NCBI GenBank assembly: GCA_019637635.1 | Contig: JAHBVI010000056.1 | Span: 1-40,933, forward strand | Length of the DNA: 40,933 nucleotides | Source of the DNA: Anaerolineae bacterium | GTDB taxonomy: Bacteria > Chloroflexota > Anaerolineae > Promineifilales > Promineifilaceae | Direction of reading: 5' to 3' | Part shown: piece after piece, positions 1 through 6,113 of the stretch | How the letters are laid out: every line of letters starts with the position of its first letter | Numbering within the stretch: the first letter of the stretch is position 1 | Made by a program: the position numbers and the translations under genes | The notes under the pieces: generated by a model | The model's database searches: none | The model's input: only the letters and a program-made list of their open reading frames with translations | Told to the model about the DNA's origin: nothing

Positions 1-303
1 CAGGTATTATTTGGAGCATTCCCGGATGCCATTAAATCTCGCGGCGCGGGCCGCAAGCCTCCAGAAAAAACCATTCAACAAATAAAGGGATCTAGGGAGT
101 AACGCAAAAGCAGAAGAGGGGGCTACTTCCACAAGGATTATTTACACCATCGAGAAGGCGAACATGCGGGAGTTTTGTATGGACATGAAGCGCTACCAGA
201 GGATCACCCCCATAAAACAATTGCTCATGTGAACGTGGAAGGTTATACCATTGAAGGTGAATATGTAGATGTGACTATATACGTAAAACCAGAAGGTCAC
301 TAG
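1..303 (+). pseudogene. Broken C-terminal fragment of an unidentified protein (possible toxin tail)
   Basis: Frame 1 is open from the window edge, stops at TAA (100-102), and continues sensibly in the same frame to TAG (301-303). The second part is His- and Gly-rich (HKDYLHHREGEHAG, then HPHKTIAHVN) and reads like the end of a folded domain, but it has no good start codon of its own. The simplest reading is one C-terminal region interrupted by a nonsense mutation. Alternatively the first part ends a real gene and the rest is relic. The sequence is AT-richer than everything after 774 and has no ACGGCCGT octamer, which fits recent transfer. A short ORF follows five bases later, an arrangement typical of polymorphic toxin/immunity pairs. 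No family was recognised, and the toxin reading is inference only. Confidence 0.35.
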
Positions 304-308
304 AGCAT

Positions 309-599
309 ATGGAAAGCAAAAAAACTCGAAAGTTGGAGCAGTATTTAAGCCAAAGAAAGGTTATCTGCGGATCCGTAGACTCTCAAGGAAAGGATGAGCG
401 GATTCTAACTACGATGGCGTGTATAAAATTAAATGATGATGGTCTGTTTGAAGTCAGCATTGAAGTATATTTCCCTACTATTGATATAAGTGAACTCAAT
501 TTGCGCGACGAAACAAGATATTTTCCAAGTTTAGAAGAAGCTGTTGTATTTCTAGAGAGTGAAACAGGAATCAGGTTTTCTCAAATGCATAAGGTGTAA
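309..599 (+). CDS. Small hypothetical protein, possible immunity protein
   Basis: A 96-residue acidic protein without signal peptide or membrane segment. It alternates predicted beta strands (MACIKLNDDGLFEVSIEVYF) with a C-terminal helix (SLEEAVVFLESETG), a layout common in small alpha/beta immunity proteins. The ATG at 309 begins five bases after the TAG of the broken fragment upstream, so the two could have been co-transcribed. Codon use is AT-rich, unlike the secretion genes that follow, suggesting acquisition by transfer. I do not recognise the family. The immunity role rests only on position, size and composition. It could equally be an unrelated cargo gene. Confidence 0.55.
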   Translation: MESKKTRKLEQYLSQRKVICGSVDSQGKDERILTTMACIKLNDDGLFEVSIEVYFPTIDISELNLRDETRYFPSLEEAVVFLESETGIRFSQMHKV

Positions 600-773
600 A
601 GTTTTAGTGCGAAATGGACCATGATAACTTTGATCAACAAGCCTCACACTATTGTGCAGTCGCGTGAAAGATGCTGATTCATGCGGTAATGTATATGTTA
701 CGTTGTGCCATTAAGGTGAAACTAAACATATTTAGTAACAAATCGATTTTTCAGAGGAAATCTAAGGAAAATC

Positions 774-1814
774 ATGGCAGAAACAACAATTATCCATCGT
801 TTGCAAATTTCCGGGCCGGCCGGAACGTCTGTGTATGAGATACCGATGGGCACGGCCGTCATCGGGCGGCGTGATGCTGACCTGGTGCTGGACGATCCGC
901 TGGTCTCGCGGCGGCACGCCCAGATTGAATCTTCTGATGCTGGCTGCACCATTACCGATACTAAAAGCTCTAATGGCACAAAGGTCAACGGCATCCGCCT
1001 GAAAGAGTTTGACCCCCACCCACTCAATCCCGGCGATGTAATTGAAATTGGCGCGTATACATTGACATATGAGATGGAGGAAGTCGCGGCGGCAGCCGAG
1101 GCCGTTGCCCCACCGCCCGTTCCCGAACCCGCCGCCGAGCCAGAACCCCTGCCAACCCTGCCGGAACCGCCGGTATCTGAACCGGCAGTCGTTAGCGAAC
1201 CACCGCCCAAACCCGCCCGCAAAAGCCGCGCCGAAACCAAGATCAACGGCGGGCCACCTCAAGATCAACCACCAATCCCCCCTTCCTTACCACCTATGCC
1301 CGAACCAGAGGGAGAACCGGCCTATACCCCGCCGCCCGGCCTCTCGCTTACCGAAAGCCGCTACCTGCAATATCTACCCGGCATTTACCATACCAGTTTT
1401 ATGAAGCGTTTCCTGGCGCTGTTTGAGTCCATTTACGCGCCCATTGAATGGACGGTAGACAATTTTGACGTTTTCCTGCACCCGGCGACGGCCCCGGCTG
1501 ACTTTTTACCCTGGCTGGCAAACTGGTTTGACCTTACCTTTGACCAGAGTTGGGACGAGGCCAGACGCCGGGTTATTCTCATGGAAGCGCACCAGATTTA
1601 TGCCCGGCGCGGCACCCGTTGGGCGCTCAGCCGCGTTCTGGAAATCTACACCGGCCTCACCCCGGAAATTGATGATACCGGTGAAAATTTAGAACCCTTT
1701 ACCTTTACCGTCACCCTGCCTGCGCGGGAGTCTGAGGTCAATGCCACTCTCATAACCCGCCTGATCAACGCCCACAAACCGGCGCATACAAGCTATGTGT
1801 TGCGGTTCAAGTGA
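774..1814 (+). CDS. FHA domain fused to phage tail protein I-like (baseplate) domain
   Basis: A 346-residue two-domain protein. Residues ~10-102 form an FHA phosphothreonine-binding domain with its key residues (VIGRR, VSRRHAQI, SSNGTKVNG). Residues ~105-190 are a Pro/Glu-rich linker. Residues ~190-346 match the P2 gpI-like tail protein family (LPGIYH, FESIYAPIEW, FLPWLANWFDL, ARRGT), which in tailed phages and contractile injection systems belongs to the baseplate. AAGGA lies just before the ATG. No sheath, tube or other baseplate gene is visible downstream, so the rest of an injection system would have to lie upstream of the window. The FHA part suggests docking to a phosphorylated partner, perhaps made by the kinases encoded from 5086 onwards. 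Domain calls are strong; the cellular role is inference. Confidence 0.85.
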   Translation: MAETTIIHRLQISGPAGTSVYEIPMGTAVIGRRDADLVLDDPLVSRRHAQIESSDAGCTITDTKSSNGTKVNGIRLKEFDPHPLNPGDVIEIGAYTLTYEMEEVAAAAEAVAPPPVPEPAAEPEPLPTLPEPPVSEPAVVSEPPPKPARKSRAETKINGGPPQDQPPIPPSLPPMPEPEGEPAYTPPPGLSLTESRYLQYLPGIYHTSFMKRFLALFESIYAPIEWTVDNFDVFLHPATAPADFLPWLANWFDLTFDQSWDEARRRVILMEAHQIYARRGTRWALSRVLEIYTGLTPEIDDTGENLEPFTFTVTLPARESEVNATLITRLINAHKPAHTSYVLRFK

Positions 1815-1822
1815 TCTTTTAG

Positions 1823-1890
1823 ATAGAGATTGGAGATTGGGGATTTGATGATCTCCAATCTCTAATCTCCAATCTCCAATCTCCATTTTT
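1823..1890. repeat. Intergenic hairpin, agattggagattgg word family
   Basis: Directly after the FHA-tail gene, tandem copies of AGATTGG/GAGATTGG are followed by their inverted copies (ATCTCCAATCTCT and further repeats), then a run of five T. The element can form a long imperfect stem and may terminate transcription. The same words recur at 6042-6100 and as a half element at 33467-33493. The remaining ~210 bases before the next gene hold no gene I can support. Confidence 0.75.
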
Positions 1891-2102
1891 CCCCCACGTC
1901 ACAAATTGACAATACCCTGTCCATCCAGTAACATCAAGCCAGGAACAAAAAAGGGCAGCGCCTCCCAGGCGGCCGAAAGTAACGGACAGAAAACCAGATT
2001 TCAACACTTTTCTTTCTTATATAGCTATTTGCAAGACATCGGTGTATTAAGCTCCGAAATCTGGGTTTTCAACATGGCTGAATCATTCACAAGGGGTGTG
2101 TT

Positions 2103-2975
2103 GTGACCCATTTACAGATTCGGGCGTTGGGCAAACTTCAGCTACAACATGATGAGTGGGTGGTGTCCAGTTTTCCCACTCACCATGTTGAAGAACTGCT
2201 TGCTTACCTGTTGTTATTTCCCCACGTCAAACACAGCCGCTTAAAATTGATAGACCTGCTCTGGTCTGACTGTTCGGAGGAACAGGGGCGGGGGCGGTTG
2301 AACACGGCCGTATGGCGCCTGCGTAAACTGTTTGCTGACCTCCACTACACCTGTGACGATCTGCTGTTCACCTCGCGTGATTGGATTAGCCTGACGCCGC
2401 CGCCCCAGGTGCATATTGATTTTGTTGCTTTTGAAAGCTGCGAACGCCAGGCTCGAACTGAAACAGATCCGGCTCGGCAAGAAAAATGGCTGGCGCAGGC
2501 AGCGGCGCTGTATCAGGGAGAGTTTTGTGAGGGCATTTATGCCGACTGGTGTTTGTTAGAGCGGGAACGGCTGGCCCGGCTGCACCTGCGTTTATTGGGC
2601 GAACGCATGTTTAGCGCCATGCAGCAAGGGGCTTATGACACGGCCGTCGAACTCGGCCAACATATCCTGCAAATAGACCCGCTGCGCGAGGAAGTCCACC
2701 GGGCGCTGATGCACTGTTATCGCCAGTTGGGTCTCTATGCCCAGGCCATGCGTCAGTTTCACCTCTGCACCGACCTGCTGCAAGCCGAACTGCGCATCAT
2801 GCCCCTGCCGGAGACCATTGCCCTGTTCAGCCAGGTTGCCGCCGAACAGAGCGCCGGTTTGCGCCAGAAACAGGGCAGCGCCGACCCCCATGCCGCCGAA
2901 TTACAGGCAGCGGTGGCCGAATTACAAACTGCCAGTGACCGGGTAAACGACTTGCTGGTAAAATTGAATATGTAA
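2103..2975 (+). CDS. BTAD/SARP-like transcriptional regulator
   Basis: A 290-residue cytoplasmic protein. Residues ~1-100 form an OmpR-type winged helix as found in SARP/BTAD regulators (LLAYLLLFPHVKHSRLKLIDLLW, GRLNTAVWRLRKLF). Residues ~105-250 are the helical bacterial transcriptional activation domain (LYQGEFCEGIYADW, LQIDPLREEVHRALMHCY, AMRQFHLCTDLLQAEL). The C-terminus is a short probable coiled coil. The GTG at 2103 fits the domain start. The protein lacks the NB-ARC ATPase and sensor repeats of larger family members. Its position at the head of the FHA/kinase genes suggests it regulates this locus, although no operator could be identified. Confidence 0.88.
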   Translation: MTHLQIRALGKLQLQHDEWVVSSFPTHHVEELLAYLLLFPHVKHSRLKLIDLLWSDCSEEQGRGRLNTAVWRLRKLFADLHYTCDDLLFTSRDWISLTPPPQVHIDFVAFESCERQARTETDPARQEKWLAQAAALYQGEFCEGIYADWCLLERERLARLHLRLLGERMFSAMQQGAYDTAVELGQHILQIDPLREEVHRALMHCYRQLGLYAQAMRQFHLCTDLLQAELRIMPLPETIALFSQVAAEQSAGLRQKQGSADPHAAELQAAVAELQTASDRVNDLLVKLNM

Positions 2976-2980
2976 TAGAG

Positions 2981-3025
2981 GCTGGTTGCTGGTGGCTGGC
3001 GCAAGTTGCCGACTACCGGCAACCA
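2981..3025. repeat. Intergenic hairpin, ggctggtggctgg word family
   Basis: After the BTAD gene stop come GCTGGT/GGCTGG words, then a 7-bp perfect stem (GTTGCCG, loop ACTAC, CGGCAAC; 3005-3023). A perfect version of the word family lies at 40109-40157. It may act as a terminator or RNA-processing site between the regulator and the vWA-FHA gene. Confidence 0.55.
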
Positions 3026-3115
3026 TTTCTCAGGAGACAGCGCGGGTATTAGCCCACCACAAAGGGTGAAAATTCATAATTCATCCTTCATCATTGATAA
3101 TTCCGAAGGAGAACT

Positions 3116-5089
3116 ATGCCGTATTCCAGGAGTGTCAAAGCAGTTTTTGTATTGTTATTCTTATTCGCTTTGGTAACAACGGTGGGGGCGCAGGGGAGCG
3201 GGCCGGTGACGGAAGTGATTGTCACCACGGTTGATGCTTCCCAATTCCCTGTGGTGACGGTATATGCGCGTACTTTGAATGCCGCCGGAGAACCGGTGTC
3301 GGGTCTGACCACAGCCAACCTGCAACTTCAGGAAAACGGCCGTCGCGTGGAATTGACGCGCGGCCCGGTAGCCGGTGAAGGGCCGTTGTGGGTGCATTTT
3401 GTCATTGACGCCGGTTTGCGCATGGGGCAGGCTGACCGTTGGAGCCAAACCAGAGAAGCCATTCGCCAGTTTGCCCAAAACTGGAAACAGCCGGATGATT
3501 ACATAGCCATCAGCGCCATTGAGGGCAGCAATCCCACCCCCGTGCCCCTGCTGGAATTCACTAAAAACGCCAGTGATGTCACGGCCGTACTTGACACCTA
3601 CCGCCCCCCCACCTGCGCCAATGCCAACGACTGCCTCTCTGCCCCTCTCCGGCCATTGGGCGAGATTTTAACGAATCTGGATAGAGAAGCCAGCAGTGGC
3701 AACCAGCCCAAACTGGTAGTGCTGTTCACCAGCGAACTAGAAAGGTTTGATCAGGGCGAACCGGCGGCGCTGGTCAGCAACGCGGAACGGCTGGGCATTC
3801 CCATATATGCCGTGCTGGTGGCCAGCCGGGATACGGCCGGGCGGGTATCTGACCTGGCCGTGAACAGCGGCGGTCAGGCGCTTGATCTGGCCGGCCCCGC
3901 CTCGGCCGACGATTTTTACCGCACCCTGGCGGCCCGGTTGCGCCCGGTGTATGTAATGGCCTATCGTTCCCCGGACGGGCTGGCCAGTACCCGCCCGGTG
4001 GAAGTGGTGGTGGACGACGGCCGTGTCATCGGCCAGGGTGAATACAGCATTGACCAGATCGATTTACCCCGTGTCACCATTGAAAGTCCCGCCGAAAATG
4101 CCCGCATCACCCCAGATGCCACCACCCAGGTGGTGGCTAAAGTGGTCTTCACCGATAACTACAGCCGTAACTTGCAACGGGCCACCCTGACGGTCAACGG
4201 CGTCCCGGTAGATCCCCCATTGACTAACATCAGCAATGGCAGTGAAATCGCCTTTCCGTTCCCCTGGAACCTGATAGATGAAGCGGGTGAAGTGACTTTA
4301 GCGGTGGTGGTGAAAGACGAGTTTAACCTGGATTCACGGCCAGCTTCGGTGAAGGTCACGGCCGTGCTGCCTACCGTTGCCGCGCCTACAGAGGAACCAG
4401 AAGATGTTGTCATAGTAGACGGCACGGCCGTGCCCAGGGCCACCGCTGTCGTAGAGGAGCAAAATCCGGTTGTTGTCCCCTCCGGTACCAACTGGTCAGA
4501 CATCTTACTGCCCATCAGCATTGTGCTGCTGGCCGTAGCCATGATTGCCGTGGTGCTGACGCGCAACCGCGGACCGGTCATGGCCGTGCGCCAGACGGTC
4601 AACAAACAGATTGACCGCATCACCAAGCGCATTGAGCGCCAGTCCAATCCCCGCGCCTATCTCACCGTGTTGGAAGGGGACGTCAGCGTGGGCAAAAAGC
4701 TGGAAATCTATGGCACCACCACCATTGGCCGCGCCAAACAAGACGCCGAACTGCTCTTCCAGCAACACGACGACACCAGCCCCATCAGCCGCCGCCACTG
4801 CACCATCATTGACGAGGAAGACCATTTTATGATTCGGGACGAAGACAGCGCCAACGGCACCTTCCTCAATGGTGTGCGGTTGGAATCTATGGTACCCCGT
4901 GAACTGACGGATGGGGACGAAATTGAACTGGCGCGGGTGGAGCGCGGCGGCGTCAAACTGCAATTTGAAAGCGCCACCCCATCCTATGGCGGCTACGGCC
5001 GTGACCCCTACACCGAGGACACCTTTGATTCTGGCCGCAGCACGCGCGTAGTGCGGCGGCCCAACCAGTCTGGGGGGGATCGCTTTTGA
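3116..5089 (+). CDS. Secreted-type vWA domain protein with TM and cytoplasmic FHA domain
   Basis: A 657-residue protein with a signal peptide (residues 1-25, ending TTVGA), an extracellular part with a von Willebrand A-like domain (~100-290; WVHFVIDAGLRMG and LVVLFTSELERF), an Ig-like section (~320-420), a membrane helix (~463-484) and a C-terminal FHA domain (~545-625) with TIGRAK, SPISRRH and SANGTFLNG intact. Extracellular vWA and cytoplasmic FHA follow from the signal peptide and single helix. The metal site DxSxS of canonical vWA domains appears as DAGLR, so metal-dependent binding is doubtful. GAAGGAG sits 5-11 bases before the ATG. The stop overlaps the start of the next kinase, so both are translated together, and the FHA domain is an obvious candidate partner or substrate of that kinase. 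Confidence 0.85.
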   Translation: MPYSRSVKAVFVLLFLFALVTTVGAQGSGPVTEVIVTTVDASQFPVVTVYARTLNAAGEPVSGLTTANLQLQENGRRVELTRGPVAGEGPLWVHFVIDAGLRMGQADRWSQTREAIRQFAQNWKQPDDYIAISAIEGSNPTPVPLLEFTKNASDVTAVLDTYRPPTCANANDCLSAPLRPLGEILTNLDREASSGNQPKLVVLFTSELERFDQGEPAALVSNAERLGIPIYAVLVASRDTAGRVSDLAVNSGGQALDLAGPASADDFYRTLAARLRPVYVMAYRSPDGLASTRPVEVVVDDGRVIGQGEYSIDQIDLPRVTIESPAENARITPDATTQVVAKVVFTDNYSRNLQRATLTVNGVPVDPPLTNISNGSEIAFPFPWNLIDEAGEVTLAVVVKDEFNLDSRPASVKVTAVLPTVAAPTEEPEDVVIVDGTAVPRATAVVEEQNPVVVPSGTNWSDILLPISIVLLAVAMIAVVLTRNRGPVMAVRQTVNKQIDRITKRIERQSNPRAYLTVLEGDVSVGKKLEIYGTTTIGRAKQDAELLFQQHDDTSPISRRHCTIIDEEDHFMIRDEDSANGTFLNGVRLESMVPRELTDGDEIELARVERGGVKLQFESATPSYGGYGRDPYTEDTFDSGRSTRVVRRPNQSGGDRF

Positions 5090-6039
5090 AAGGGACAACG
5101 CTCTATCGCGGCCGTTACACGTTGGGTGACCCCATTGCCACCGGCGGTTTTGCCATTATCTATGCGGCCACCGAACTGGATCGCCCCGAAGAGGTCGCCA
5201 TCAAAATCTGTAACAAACACGATGACGCCTCTTATTCCCGCTCCATCGTGCGCGAGGCGGAACTGATCCAGCGGTTTCACCACCGCAACATTGTCCGCCT
5301 GCACCCCATTCCCCGCCCCGGCAAAACCAGCGTTTATTATGCCAACGCCATTGATTTGCCCAACCAGCCCGTCTTTTTTGTGATGGAATATCTAAAGGGG
5401 GGCACCCTGGCGGACTACATGGAACAGGTGGAGCAACTGACTCCACCGGAAGCGGCCACCATTGCTCTGGAAATTGGCCGCGCCCTGGACCACATTCACA
5501 TCCAGGGATATGCCCATAACGACTTGAAGCTGGAGAACATTGTCTTTCGGGAGCCGGTGGAGGCGGGACGGCCGTTTACCCCTGTTTTGCTCGATTTTGG
5601 CATCGCCACCCGCGTCCTGCCGCCGCCCGGCGTTACGCTGTACATCATGTCCCCGGAACAGTTGCCCCACGGCAGCATTTACTCCGCTCCCGAAATCGGC
5701 CAAAACGAATCGGTGAAAATTGACGTATGGGGGTTGGGCGTGGTGTTGTACCGCATGTTGGGTGGCAAACTGCCCTTCAGCGGCCGTAACGAGAAAAGCC
5801 TCACCGAACGCATCCGCGAATCCCGGCCTACCTCGCTGCGCGCTCTGTCGCCGTTGGTTACATCCGGGTTGGACGAAATTGTGATTGATGGCTGCCTGGC
5901 CAAAAATCCGGCCGACCGGCTGACCCTGTTGCAGTTGGGCCGGGAACTGAAACGCATTGCCGGTGATGGTGTGCCTGCGCAAAGAAGCGCCCGTAATAAT
6001 CAATCACGCCTGAGCCGCTTTTTTTCAAGGAATGGCTGA
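5086..6039 (+). CDS. Cytoplasmic Ser/Thr protein kinase (non-RD type)
   Basis: A 317-residue Hanks-type kinase with no membrane segment. It has a Gly-rich loop (ATGGFAIIY), lysine in VAIKI, catalytic Asp146 in HNDLKLEN, and the DFG motif at ~170. Arg of HRD is Asn, making it a non-RD kinase, which often means activity does not depend on activation-loop phosphorylation. The activation segment carries two P+1-like motifs (MSPEQ ~189, SAPEIG ~200); the second has the usual spacing to the following DVWGLG. The TTG start at 5086 overlaps the TGA of the vWA-FHA gene (TTTTGA), implying translational coupling. The likely job is phosphorylating FHA-interacting proteins of this locus. Confidence 0.88.
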   Translation: MKGTTLYRGRYTLGDPIATGGFAIIYAATELDRPEEVAIKICNKHDDASYSRSIVREAELIQRFHHRNIVRLHPIPRPGKTSVYYANAIDLPNQPVFFVMEYLKGGTLADYMEQVEQLTPPEAATIALEIGRALDHIHIQGYAHNDLKLENIVFREPVEAGRPFTPVLLDFGIATRVLPPPGVTLYIMSPEQLPHGSIYSAPEIGQNESVKIDVWGLGVVLYRMLGGKLPFSGRNEKSLTERIRESRPTSLRALSPLVTSGLDEIVIDGCLAKNPADRLTLLQLGRELKRIAGDGVPAQRSARNNQSRLSRFFSRNG

Positions 6040-6041
6040 TT

Positions 6042-6100
6042 AGAGATTGGAAATTAGAGATTGGAGATTCACAATCTCCAATCTCCAGTCTCTAATCTCT
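6042..6100. repeat. Intergenic near-perfect hairpin, agattggagattgg word family
   Basis: The left arm is AGAGATTGG...AGAGATTGGAGATT and the right arm AATCTCCAATCTCCAGTCTCTAATCTCT (shown here as words AATCTCCA, ATCTCCAGTC, TCTAATCTCT), pairing over about 28 bp with a CAC loop. It starts three bases after one kinase stop and ends 13 bases before the next kinase start. Same family as 1823-1890. Confidence 0.85.
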
Positions 6101-6113
6101 GACCAAAGGTTAC

